From NCBI RefSeq assembly GCF_007829815.1, contig NZ_VIWT01000003.1, forward strand, positions 310,001 to 374,000: 64,000 nt of DNA, given 5' to 3'. Below are positions 32,036-40,189 of this stretch, piece by piece (within the stretch, counting starts at the first letter, position 1; the number at the start of each line of letters is the position of its first letter). Both the position numbers and the translations under genes were made by a program. This DNA is from Kitasatospora viridis (lineage in GTDB: Bacteria > Actinomycetota > Actinomycetes > Streptomycetales > Streptomycetaceae). The notes beneath the pieces are model-generated. The model made no database searches and was not told the DNA's origin. It saw nothing but the letters and a program-made list of their open reading frames with translations.

Positions 32036-32075
32036 CGCCTCATATGGTTGCCGAAGATTCCCGTACGATGGGGCT

Positions 32076-32534
32076 GTGAGCAATGAAGTGAGCCTCGATG
32101 CGATCGACCGCGACATTTTGTTCCACCTGCGCCAGGACGGCCGGCTGACCAACGTCGAACTCGCCAAGCGGGTCGGCCTCACGCCGCCCCCGTGCCTGCG
32201 CCGGCTCAAGCGCCTGGAGGACACCGGGGTGATCAGCGGCTACCGCGCCGTCATCAACCCCGAGGCGCTCGGCCACGGCCTGGAGGTGATGGTCGACATC
32301 GAGGTCTCCGCCAACGACCTCAAGACCATCGAGACCCTGGAGGAGACCCTCACCTCCTACGAGGAGGTGATCGAACTGCGCCGGATGTTCGGCCGCCCCG
32401 ACTACTTCCTGCGCGTCGTCGTCGCCGACCACGCTGCCTACAGCGCCTTCCTCACCAACCGGCTCACCGGGCTGCCCGGCATCCTGCGGGTCGAGTCGCA
32501 CCTGACCATGAAGACCGTCAAGTCCGCCGACTGA
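32076..32534 (+). CDS. Lrp/AsnC-family regulator of azlCD
   Basis: 152 residues from GTG 32076. Helix-turn-helix (LDAIDRDILFHLRQDGRLTN, recognition segment VGLTPPPCLRRLKRLE) and a C-terminal RAM domain (VMVDIEV, RRMFGRPDYFLRVVV). The start has no ribosome site; instead TACGAT (32064-32069) ends six bases before the GTG, typical of actinomycete leaderless mRNAs. Known role: amino-acid-responsive control of a divergent exporter. This is the second Lrp/exporter pair in the window. Confidence 0.92.
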   Translation: MSNEVSLDAIDRDILFHLRQDGRLTNVELAKRVGLTPPPCLRRLKRLEDTGVISGYRAVINPEALGHGLEVMVDIEVSANDLKTIETLEETLTSYEEVIELRRMFGRPDYFLRVVVADHAAYSAFLTNRLTGLPGILRVESHLTMKTVKSAD

Positions 32535-32599
32535 CCGCCGGACCGGCCCGAACCTGCGATCGTGGGAGCCCAGACGGCGACGGAGCGCAGGGGGCGGGA

Positions 32600-33361
32600 A
32601 TGGCGGACGTACTCAGGTTCGGGGCGGGGTTGGCCCGGTTCTTGGAGCACCGGGGGCTCGCCGTCCCGCAGTTGGCCGAGCGGGCCGGGCTGGGCGCGGG
32701 CCAGCTGCGGGCGGTGCTGGACGGGGCGGAGCCGGGCGATGCGGCGCTGCGGGCACTGGCGGGAGCGCTGGGGCTGCACGCCGTCGACCTGTTCGCGCTC
32801 GCGGGCGTGGCGGCCCCGCAAGACCTGGCACCGCTCGACCCCGGGGCGCGGCGCTCCGTGGAGCACCTGGTGGTCGACGCCGTGCGGTGCCCCGAGGCGC
32901 AGCGGCTCGAACTGCTCGGCCTCGTCCGGGCGGTGCCGCAGCAGCGGCGGCCCGCCGAGTTCGAGCTCGGACCGCTCGCGCCGGTCTCGGGCGGCCCCGG
33001 CGGCGCGGTCATCCGGATGCTGCGGTACCGCAACCTGCACCTGACGGGGATGGCGAAGGTCCTGGCCTTCACCACGCCGACCTACCTGTCGGCGGCGACC
33101 TACGGGGTCATCGGCCGCGGAACCGAGGAGCTGACGCCCCGTCGGATCACCGACTTCGCCGCCGTGCTCGGGTTCGACGCCCGCGAGCTCGCCGCCCTGA
33201 CGGGCGTCGAACTCACCGCGGAGCCCGAGCCGCCGTACCCGGCCGCCGAGTACGCCGCCGGGCTGCTCTGGGCAGCCCGGCGGCTCTCGGCGGCGCAGGC
33301 GGAAGAGCTGGCCGGGACGGCCCGGGCGATGGCCCGGGCGCAGCGCAACGGCGGCGGGTGA
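32600..33361 (+). CDS. XRE-type helix-turn-helix protein
   Basis: 253 residues from ATG 32600 with AGGGGGCGGGA upstream. Two helix-turn-helix-like segments are visible: an N-terminal one (VPQLAERAGLGAGQLRAVLD) with LAGALGLHAVDLFALAG after it, and a second near residue 160 (GVIGRGTEELTPRRITDFAA, then LGFDARELAALTGV), so the protein looks like an internal duplication of an XRE domain. Function unknown; it could be a DNA-binding regulator or a scaffold. It follows the Lrp gene on the same strand by 65 bases. Confidence 0.8.
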   Translation: MADVLRFGAGLARFLEHRGLAVPQLAERAGLGAGQLRAVLDGAEPGDAALRALAGALGLHAVDLFALAGVAAPQDLAPLDPGARRSVEHLVVDAVRCPEAQRLELLGLVRAVPQQRRPAEFELGPLAPVSGGPGGAVIRMLRYRNLHLTGMAKVLAFTTPTYLSAATYGVIGRGTEELTPRRITDFAAVLGFDARELAALTGVELTAEPEPPYPAAEYAAGLLWAARRLSAAQAEELAGTARAMARAQRNGGG

Positions 33362-33397
33362 CCGGCCACCTACCCCCGATCACCCGGCGGGCGCGGC

Positions 33398-33907
33398 TCA
33401 GGCCGACTCGCGGGCCGGCAGCTTCCAGTTCGGGCGCGGGAAGTGGCAGGTGTACCCGTCGGGGTAGCGCTGGAGGTAGTCCTGGTGCTCCGGCTCGGCC
33501 TCCCAGAAGTCGCCGAGCGGCTCGACCTCGGTGACCGCCTTGCCGGGCCACAGCCCGCTCGCGTCCACGTCGGCGATGGTGTCCACGGCGACCCGGCGCT
33601 GCTCCTCATCGGTGTAGAAGATCGCCGAGCGGTAGCTGCTGCCGATGTCGTTGCCCTGACGGTCGCGGGTGCTCGGGTCGTGGATCTGGAAGAAGAACTC
33701 CAGCAGCGTGCGGTAGCTGATCCGCTCCGGGTCGTAGCTGACCTCCAACGCCTCCGCGTGGCCCGCGTGGTTGCGGTAGGTGGCGTTGGGCACGCTGCCG
33801 CCGGTGTACCCCACCCGGGTGTCCAGGACGCCGTCCTGGCGCCGGAACAGATCCTCCATGCCCCAGAAGCATCCGCCGGCGAGGACGGCCTTGCGCGTGG
33901 TGGTCAT
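33398..33907 (-). CDS. msrA: Peptide methionine-(S)-S-oxide reductase
   Basis: 169 residues from ATG 33907. The catalytic cysteine is in GGCFWGMED near residue 13, followed by the family patterns VGYTGG, YRNHAGHAEALEV, FFQIHDPSTRDRQGNDIGSS and YRSAIFY. Known: reduces methionine-S-sulfoxide in proteins using thioredoxin; cytoplasmic. No resolving cysteines occur in the C-terminal tail beyond the one in YTCHFPRP. It converges on the XRE-type gene. Confidence 0.96.
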   Translation of the reverse strand: MTTTRKAVLAGGCFWGMEDLFRRQDGVLDTRVGYTGGSVPNATYRNHAGHAEALEVSYDPERISYRTLLEFFFQIHDPSTRDRQGNDIGSSYRSAIFYTDEEQRRVAVDTIADVDASGLWPGKAVTEVEPLGDFWEAEPEHQDYLQRYPDGYTCHFPRPNWKLPARESA

Positions 33908-34038
33908 CTCATACCCTTTCGATCGTTACTACCTCACCGACGCGAACACCGTTGACCACCGTTTTCATCCTTCGCGCTCCACCCCGGTCCGGGCGCCCGC
34001 CCGGCCGGGCACCGACCATCCCCAGGAGGCCCGCTCCC

Positions 34039-34512
34039 ATGGGCGGCAGAACCGAGTACTACGGCGATCCGGCCGCACCGGCGGCCAACTCCCTGGTCCC
34101 GGCGAGCAACCTGCTCGTCCAGGACCAGGACGGCGCGATCCTGCTGCAACGCCGACGGGACACCGGCCAGTGGGCGCTGCCCGGCGGCAAGCAGGACATC
34201 GGCGAGTCCGCCGCCGACTGCGCGGTGCGCGAGTGCGCCGAGGAGACCGGCATCAAGGCGGAGATCACCGGCTTCCTCGGGGTCTACTCCAACCCGGCCC
34301 ACATCGTCGTCTACAGCAGCAACGGCGAAGCCCGCCAACAGTTCGAGGCCGTCTACCTCGGCCGCCCCCTCGGCGGCACACCCACCGTCAACGACGAGGC
34401 CGACGACGTCCGCTGGGTGCTGCCGGCTGACCTGGCCGCGTACGACATCCACCCGAGCATGCGCCAGCAGATCGGCGACTACCTCAGCGGCCGCTACCCC
34501 TACCTGGGATGA
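34039..34512 (+). CDS. Nudix hydrolase
   Basis: 157 residues from ATG 34039 with AGGAGG nine bases upstream. A full Nudix box is present: GKQDIGESAADCAVRECAEE followed by TGI, with all the Gly, Glu and Arg residues needed for magnesium binding. The N-terminal LLVQDQDGAILLQRRRDTGQ resembles MutT/ADP-ribose-type enzymes. Known: hydrolyses nucleoside diphosphates linked to another moiety. Substrate cannot be told. It lies 27 bases before a HAD phosphatase gene on the same strand, so the two may be co-transcribed. Confidence 0.92.
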   Translation: MGGRTEYYGDPAAPAANSLVPASNLLVQDQDGAILLQRRRDTGQWALPGGKQDIGESAADCAVRECAEETGIKAEITGFLGVYSNPAHIVVYSSNGEARQQFEAVYLGRPLGGTPTVNDEADDVRWVLPADLAAYDIHPSMRQQIGDYLSGRYPYLG

Positions 34513-34539
34513 TCGTCCCTCAGTTGGGGGGATGAACAC

Positions 34540-35199
34540 ATGATGTCCAGTGCTGCGGCCGATGGCCGCCAGTTGGTGCTGATCTTCGACATGGACGGCA
34601 CGCTGCTCGACACCGAAACCGTCAAACTGGCGGCGTTCCGAGACGCGTTCGCACCGCTGTGCGCCGGGAACCACCGGTCGCTGGCAGCGGTCCACGAGTA
34701 CAACGCGGCCCATCGCGGCGTCCCCCGGGACGCCAAGTTCCGGCACGTCCTGGCGATGCTCGGCGCCCCGGAGGGCGAACTGGCGGCTGTTGCCGGGCGG
34801 TACGCGGACCTGCTGGCCGACCGCCTGCCCTCGTGCCAGCCGCTGCCCGGTGTGGCCGGGTTCCTGAAGGCGGTGCCGGCGGTTCGTTTCGTGGCCAGCA
34901 GCGCTCCGCGCGCGGAGATCGTCGACAACCTGACCCGCCACGGCCTCGACGCCGCCTTCACCGACTTCTACGGCCACCCCTGGTCCAAGGAGCAGGCACT
35001 GCTCGACGTGGCGCGGCGTCATCCAACGGCCGCCCGGGTCTTCTTCGGAGACGCGCCCGCCGATCTGGCCGCGGCCCGGGCCACCCGGACGAGGTTCATG
35101 GCGATCAACCCGAACCCCCAGCCCGAACCCCTCACGCCGGACCAGGCCCGCGACTTCCAGGACGTGGGCGCACTCGCGGAGTTCCTCCGCGACGGGTGA
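34540..35199 (+). CDS. HAD-family phosphatase
   Basis: 219 residues from ATG 34540 (an alternative ATG is the next codon). HAD motif I FDMDGTLLDTE, motif II VASSAPR, and motif IV FFGDAPADLAAAR are all present, with a helical cap between. Known: a magnesium-dependent phosphatase of phosphoglycolate-phosphatase type acting on a small phosphorylated metabolite. It may work in sequence with the Nudix enzyme upstream, which would release a phosphate ester. Substrate unknown. Confidence 0.9.
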   Translation: MMSSAAADGRQLVLIFDMDGTLLDTETVKLAAFRDAFAPLCAGNHRSLAAVHEYNAAHRGVPRDAKFRHVLAMLGAPEGELAAVAGRYADLLADRLPSCQPLPGVAGFLKAVPAVRFVASSAPRAEIVDNLTRHGLDAAFTDFYGHPWSKEQALLDVARRHPTAARVFFGDAPADLAAARATRTRFMAINPNPQPEPLTPDQARDFQDVGALAEFLRDG

Positions 35200-35354
35200 C
35201 GGCTCGTTCGAGACCGGTCCCGTGCCGAACCTCGATGAGCACGCTTCCGAACCGCTGTGATCAGCGGATCCTCCGCGAGTGCGAACGCGGGCGCGACGCC
35301 ACAAATCCGGCCTGGTCCGCGCATGTCTCAGCATTCTTCGGGCACGATGTGACG

Positions 35355-36836
35355 GTGAGTCAGCAACAGAGCGCAACGAGTACGCAGGACATCATCCGCA
35401 CCGACATCCCCGCCCGGCTGGACCGGTTGCCGTGGTCGCGGTGGCACTGGCGGATCCTGGTCGGGCTGGGCACCGTCTGGATCCTGGACGGCCTGGAGGT
35501 GACCATCGTCGGCAATGTGGCCGGGCGGATGGCGCAGCAGGGCAGCGGGATCGCGATCAGCACCGAGCAGGTCACCACGGTGGCGGCGGCGGTCTACGTG
35601 GCCGGCGCGTGTGTGGGGGCGCTGTTCTTCGGGTGGCTGACCGACCGGCTGGGCCGCAAGAAGCTGTTCATGGTGACCTTGGCCGTCTACTTGGCGGCCA
35701 CGGCGGTGACCGCGTTCTCCTGGACGGCGTGGTTCTTCTTCCTCTGCCGGTTCTTCACCGGTTTCGGCATCGGCGGGGAGTACGCGGCGATCAACTCGGC
35801 GATCGACGAGCTGATCCCGGCGCGGATCCGGGGGCGGATCGACCTGGTGGTCAACGGCAGCTTCTGGGTCGGCGCGGCGGTCGGCGCGTTCGCCTCGATC
35901 GCGCTGCTGAACACCGCCTTCTTCGCGGAGGACCTGGGCTGGCGGCTGGCGTTCGGGATCGGTGTGGTGCTGGGGCTGGTGATCCTGCTGGTGCGCCGGC
36001 ACGTGCCGGAGAGCCCGCGCTGGCTGGCCCTGCACGGGCGGACGGGCGAGGCGGAGCGGGTGGTGGCCGAGGCGGAGCGGACGGTCGCGGAGCAGACCGG
36101 CGAGCCGCTGCCCGAGGCGCACGGCACGATCAGCATCCGTCCGCGCGGCGCGCTCGGGTTCGCGGCGGTGGCGCGCACCGTGGTCACGCGCTACCCGCGC
36201 CGCACCGTGCTGGGCCTGGCGCTGTTCATCGGGCAGGCGTTCCTCTACAACTCGGTGACCTTCGGCTTCGCGGTGATCCTGACCACGTTCTTCGCCGTGC
36301 CGAACGGGGACACCGGCTACTACTTCGCGGTGATCGCGGTCGGCAACTTCCTCGGCCCGGTGCTGCTGGGGCACCTGTTCGACTCGGTCGGCCGCAAGGT
36401 GATGATCAGCAGCACGTACATCGGCTCCGGGGTGCTGCTCTTCGGCACCGCCTGGCTGTTCCAGCGCGGGGAGCTGTCGGCCGTCACCATGACGGCGTGT
36501 TGGACGGCGGTGCTCTTCCTGGCCTCGGCCGGGGCGAGCGCGGCCTACCTGACGGTGAGTGAGATCTTCCCGCTGGAGACCAGGGCGCTGTGCATCGCCT
36601 TCTTCTACGCGGTGGGCACGGCGATCGGCGGGATCACCGGGCCGCTGCTGTTCAATGGGCTGGTGAGCAGCGGCCGGGTCCCGGACACCACGCTGGCGTT
36701 CTGCATCGGCGCGGCGCTGATGACGCTGGCGGGGCTGGTGGAGGCGGCGATCGGGGTGCGGGCGGAGCGGCGGAGCCTGGAGTCGCTGGCGGCGCCGCTC
36801 AGTTCGGTGGACGAGTCGGGCGCTGCGGTGCCCTGA
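35355..36836 (+). CDS. MFS transporter, sugar-porter-like
   Basis: 493 residues from GTG 35355; GTG 35349 is an alternative. Twelve hydrophobic helices with MFS signatures GWLTDRLGRKKLF between helices 2 and 3, RFFTGFGIGGEYAAINSAI, PESPRWLALHGR after helix 6 and GHLFDSVGRKV in the second half. Known: this subgroup carries sugars, aromatic acids or metabolites by proton symport. There is no ribosome site; a CACGAT hexamer ends six bases before the GTG, hinting at a leaderless transcript. No adjacent enzyme suggests the substrate. Confidence 0.9.
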   Translation: MSQQQSATSTQDIIRTDIPARLDRLPWSRWHWRILVGLGTVWILDGLEVTIVGNVAGRMAQQGSGIAISTEQVTTVAAAVYVAGACVGALFFGWLTDRLGRKKLFMVTLAVYLAATAVTAFSWTAWFFFLCRFFTGFGIGGEYAAINSAIDELIPARIRGRIDLVVNGSFWVGAAVGAFASIALLNTAFFAEDLGWRLAFGIGVVLGLVILLVRRHVPESPRWLALHGRTGEAERVVAEAERTVAEQTGEPLPEAHGTISIRPRGALGFAAVARTVVTRYPRRTVLGLALFIGQAFLYNSVTFGFAVILTTFFAVPNGDTGYYFAVIAVGNFLGPVLLGHLFDSVGRKVMISSTYIGSGVLLFGTAWLFQRGELSAVTMTACWTAVLFLASAGASAAYLTVSEIFPLETRALCIAFFYAVGTAIGGITGPLLFNGLVSSGRVPDTTLAFCIGAALMTLAGLVEAAIGVRAERRSLESLAAPLSSVDESGAAVP

Positions 36837-36931
36837 CCGGCCGCCCGCCACCTGCCCGCCACCCGTCCGGCCAATCGCTGCACAAGTGGTGCGAGTGGGA
36901 AGGCGGTGCGCAAGCGCTGCACCTTGACGGT

Positions 36932-37546
36932 GTGACTGCGCGTACCGCACCAGCGACCTACCCACGGCCCACCGGACGCTCCCGCGCCGGGTCGGCCCCG
37001 GCGACGGCGGACGAACTCGGGCCCCTGGTCAGATCGGTGGTCCTGGGCGACCGCGCCGCCTTCGAGCTGCTGTACGACGCGCTGGCCCGCCCGGTCTACG
37101 GGGCGGCGCTGCGCACCCTGCGCAGCCCGGCGCACGCCGAGGAGGTGGCGCAGGAGGTGCTGCTGGAGGTGTGGCGCACGGCCGCGGCCTACCGGCCCGA
37201 GCGGGGCACCGTGATGACCTGGGCCCTCACCATCGCCCACCACCGGGCGGTGGACCGGGTCAGGTCGGTGCGGGCGGCCGTCGAGCGGGAGGCGCGGGTC
37301 GCCCTGCGGGACGGGGCGGCGCGCGACTCGGTCAGCTCGCCGGCCGAGTCGCTGCTCGACCGGCAGGGCGTGCGGACCGCGCTCGCCCGGCTGACCGGTG
37401 CCCAGCGCGAGTCCCTGGTGCTGGCGTACTACGGCGGGTACTCGCAGAGCGAGATCGCCCGGCTGCTCGGCATCCCGCTGGGCACGGTCAAGACCCGGAT
37501 GCGGGAGGGGCTGCGGCGACTCCGGGACGCGTTCGAGGAGTGGTGA
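36932..37546 (+). CDS. ECF RNA polymerase sigma factor (LitS-like by context)
   Basis: 204 residues from GTG 36932. Region 2 (AFELLYDALARPVYGAALRT, then HAEEVAQEVLLEVW and MTWALTIAHHRAVDRVRS) and region 4 (LTGAQRESLVLAYYGGYSQS, then EIARLLGIPLGTVKTRM) are complete; regions 1 and 3 are absent as in ECF factors. No anti-sigma gene is adjacent. Instead a B12-type MerR regulator and a photolyase gene follow on the same strand. This is the LitS/LitR light-response layout of actinomycetes, so a light-induced sigma factor is the best reading. Confidence 0.9.
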   Translation: MTARTAPATYPRPTGRSRAGSAPATADELGPLVRSVVLGDRAAFELLYDALARPVYGAALRTLRSPAHAEEVAQEVLLEVWRTAAAYRPERGTVMTWALTIAHHRAVDRVRSVRAAVEREARVALRDGAARDSVSSPAESLLDRQGVRTALARLTGAQRESLVLAYYGGYSQSEIARLLGIPLGTVKTRMREGLRRLRDAFEEW

Positions 37547-37582
37547 CCCGCGCGGCGGCGCGGGAACGAGGATCATGACAGC

Positions 37583-37604
37583 GCCGGGCCCGCGCGGGCC
37601 CGGC
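37583..37604 (+). terminator. 22-bp perfect hairpin before litR
   Basis: GCCGGGCCCGC followed directly by its complement GCGGGCCCGGC makes a perfect 22-base palindrome in the 77-bp gap between the sigma factor and litR, ending five bases before the litR ribosome site (AGGAGG, 37610-37615). It could act as an attenuating terminator or an mRNA processing/stability barrier that lowers litR relative to the sigma factor. Confidence 0.5.
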
Positions 37605-37623
37605 CGATCAGGAGGTATGGACC

Positions 37624-38688
37624 ATGGCCGCCACCGTCCGCACCACGGCGCGGCAGCTCACCGGCCCCGCCCAGGGACCGCCGGAGGGGACCGACGCGCC
37701 GGAGGGTCCGAGCGAGCCCGGCATGCCGACGGGGGCGGTGGCCCGTCACCTGGGGGTGTCGGCGACCACCGTCCGTTCCTGGGAGCGCCGTTACGGCATC
37801 GGCCCGTCGGAGCGTCAGCCCGGCCACCACCGCCGCTGGCGGCCCGAGGACATCGCGCTGCTGGAGGCGATGTGCCGGCTGACGGCCCGTGGGGTGCCGC
37901 CGGCCGAGGCCGCCCGCGCCGTGCTCGCCGAGCAGCGGCACGCCCGGAGCGTCCTACCGGAGCAAACCGCCCAGGCAGTCAGGGAGCCCACGGCGGCCGC
38001 ACCCCCCGCCCCGCGCGGCCCGGGCGGCAGCGGCGTGCTGCCCGTGGGCACCGTCCGCCCCGAGTGCCGGGGCCTGGCCCGGGCCGCCGTGCGGCTGGAC
38101 GGACCGCAGGTGGGCCGGATCCTGCGGGAGACCGTCGACGGGCTCGGGGTCGTCGACGCCTGGACGGAGGTGATGGTGCCCGCGCTGCGCGCCACCGGAC
38201 GCAAGTGGTCCTCCTCGGGCGAGCGGTTCGTCGAGGTGGAGCACCTGCTCTCCTGGCACGTGTCGACCGTGCTGCGCGCGGCGGCGGTGCGACCCGTGGC
38301 GGTGCGCCCGATGCCGCCGGTGCTGCTCGCCGCGATGCCCGACGAGCAGCACGCCCTGGCCCTGGAGGCCATGGCGGCGGGCCTGACCGACCGGGGACTG
38401 CCGTTCCGGATGCTGGGCGCGGCCGTCCCGCCCCGGGCGCTGCTGGACGCCGTGCACCGGGTCGGCCCCAGCGCCGTGATGCTCTGGTCGCAGCTCCCGC
38501 GGACCGCGGACCCGGGCGTGCTGCGGCAGGTGGCCCACACCGTCTGGGGCCCGCGCGGCTCGCGGGGCGGCGCCCTGGTGGTGGCCGGCGGGCCCGGGTG
38601 GGACCGGTCCACCCGCCCGCCGGGCACCGCCGGGCCGCGCAGCCTGACGAGCGCGCTCGACCTGATCGAACGGGCCGTCAGCGACTGA
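37624..38688 (+). CDS. litR: MerR-family regulator with cobalamin-binding domain (LitR/CarH type)
   Basis: 354 residues from ATG 37624 with AGGAGG eight bases upstream. Residues about 35-105 are a MerR winged helix (GAVARHLGVSATTVRSWERR, then YGIGPSERQPGHHRRW). A linker of Pro/Ala follows, then a four-helix bundle with the tryptophan-to-EH cap motif (RKWSSSGERFVEVEHLLSW; ten residues between W and EH, one more than usual) and a Rossmann B12 domain with DEQH, the E-x-H that would bind cobalt. Known: adenosylcobalamin-bound LitR/CarH represses in the dark; light breaks the Co-C bond and releases DNA. Likely targets: the sigma factor and photolyase beside it. Confidence 0.88.
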   Translation: MAATVRTTARQLTGPAQGPPEGTDAPEGPSEPGMPTGAVARHLGVSATTVRSWERRYGIGPSERQPGHHRRWRPEDIALLEAMCRLTARGVPPAEAARAVLAEQRHARSVLPEQTAQAVREPTAAAPPAPRGPGGSGVLPVGTVRPECRGLARAAVRLDGPQVGRILRETVDGLGVVDAWTEVMVPALRATGRKWSSSGERFVEVEHLLSWHVSTVLRAAAVRPVAVRPMPPVLLAAMPDEQHALALEAMAAGLTDRGLPFRMLGAAVPPRALLDAVHRVGPSAVMLWSQLPRTADPGVLRQVAHTVWGPRGSRGGALVVAGGPGWDRSTRPPGTAGPRSLTSALDLIERAVSD

Positions 38689-38741
38689 CGGACCGTCACT
38701 CCGCCCTGGCGCAATCCGCACGGCCACCCCGCTCCGAACAC

Positions 38742-38808
38742 CCCGACCGCCCGACCCGACCATCCCGACCCGACCATCCCGACCCAACCATCCCGACCAT
38801 CCCGACCA
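38742..38808. repeat. CCCGACC-ATCCCGACC tandem repeats upstream of phr
   Basis: A run of degenerate 9- to 15-base units based on CCCGACC and CATCCCGACC fills most of the gap between litR and the photolyase gene. It is strongly strand-asymmetric (C/A-rich on +). No reading frame or hairpin is evident. Copy number may vary among strains. Confidence 0.7.
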
Positions 38809-38830
38809 GCACACCCGCGAGGCCCCGCCC

Positions 38831-40150
38831 GTGACCACCTCGATCGCCCTGTTCACCCAGGACCTGCGCCTGCACGACAACCCGGTCCTGCACGCCGCCG
38901 CCACCACCGCCGACCAGGTCGTACCGCTGTTCGTGCTCGACCCCGGCATCGAAGCCGCCGGCTTCGCCGCGCCCAACAGAATGGCGTTCCTGGCCGACTG
39001 CCTCGCCGACCTGGACTCCTCGCTGCGCCGCACCGGCTCCCGCCTGATCGTGCGCCACGGTGCGACGGCCGAGGTGGTGGCCCGGGTGGCGGCCGAGACC
39101 GGCGCCGGCGCGGTGCACCTGGCCGCCGGGGTGAGCGCCTTCGCCCACCGGCGCGAGGCCCGGCTGCGCGAGCGCTTCGGCGACCGGCTCCTGGTGCACG
39201 ACGCCTCGCTGACGGTGGTCCCGCCGGGGCGGGTCACCCCGGCCGGCCGCAACCACTACGCCGTCTTCACCCCCTACCACCGGGCCTGGCAGCAGGCGCC
39301 CTGGCGCACTGTGCTGGGCCCGCCGCGCACGCTGCGCACCCCGGCCGGCGTCGGCAGCGAGAACCTGGTGGTCGGCGGCCCGCTCTCGCCGGCGCTGCCG
39401 CCCGGTGGCGAGACGGCGGCGCGGGCCCGCTGGCGCCGCTGGAGCGTCGACCCGTACGAGGAGGTGCACGACGACCTGGCCGCCGACGCGACCTCCCGGT
39501 TCTCCCCCTACCTGCACTTCGGCTGCCTCTCCCCCACCGAACTCGCCACCCGCGCCCGGCAGCGCGAGGGCGCGGGCGCGCAGGCCTTCGTCCGCCAGCT
39601 CGCCTGGCGCGACTTCCACCACCAGGTGCTGGCCGCCCGCCCCGACGCCGCGCGCCACGACTACCGGGCCCGGGAGGACCGCTGGCACCAGGACGAGGCC
39701 GAGGCCGAGGCGTGGCGGCAGGGCCGCACCGGGTACCCGATCGTCGACGCCGGCATGCGCCAACTCGCCCACGAGGGCTGGATGCACAACCGCGCCCGGC
39801 TGGTGACGGCCGGTTTCCTCGCCAAGTCGCTGTACCTGGACTGGCGGATCGGCGCCGCCCACTTCCTGTCCCTGCTGGTCGACGGCGACCTGGCGAACAA
39901 CCAGCTCAACTGGCAGTGGGTGGCGGGCACCGGCACCGACACCCGCCCCAACCGGATCCTCAACCCGCTGCGCCAGGCCGACCGTTACGACCCGGACGGC
40001 GCCTATGTGCGGCGCTGGGTGCCGGAGCTCGCGCACCTGCCGGGGCCGGCCGTGCACCGGCCCTGGCTGCTGGCGCCCGACTACCCGGCGCCGATCCTCG
40101 CCCCGGACGAGCTCACCGCCCGGTTCCGGCACGGCCGGGCACTGGACTGA
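38831..40150 (+). CDS. phr: Deoxyribodipyrimidine photolyase
   Basis: 439 residues from GTG 38831 (GAGG nine bases upstream). The N-terminal antenna domain (IALFTQDLRLHDNPVLHAA) and the C-terminal FAD domain are complete: RFSPYLHFGCLSP, FVRQLAWRDFHHQVL, GYPIVDAGMRQL, WMHNRARLVTAGFLAK, DLANNQLNWQW. Known: a class I CPD photolyase that repairs UV dimers using blue light. In other actinomycetes phr is under LitR/LitS control, and here it directly follows those genes. Confidence 0.96.
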   Translation: MTTSIALFTQDLRLHDNPVLHAAATTADQVVPLFVLDPGIEAAGFAAPNRMAFLADCLADLDSSLRRTGSRLIVRHGATAEVVARVAAETGAGAVHLAAGVSAFAHRREARLRERFGDRLLVHDASLTVVPPGRVTPAGRNHYAVFTPYHRAWQQAPWRTVLGPPRTLRTPAGVGSENLVVGGPLSPALPPGGETAARARWRRWSVDPYEEVHDDLAADATSRFSPYLHFGCLSPTELATRARQREGAGAQAFVRQLAWRDFHHQVLAARPDAARHDYRAREDRWHQDEAEAEAWRQGRTGYPIVDAGMRQLAHEGWMHNRARLVTAGFLAKSLYLDWRIGAAHFLSLLVDGDLANNQLNWQWVAGTGTDTRPNRILNPLRQADRYDPDGAYVRRWVPELAHLPGPAVHRPWLLAPDYPAPILAPDELTARFRHGRALD

Positions 40151-40189
40151 GGCGGACGCCGGGGCCGAGCGTCGGGGCAGCCGCGCCGG

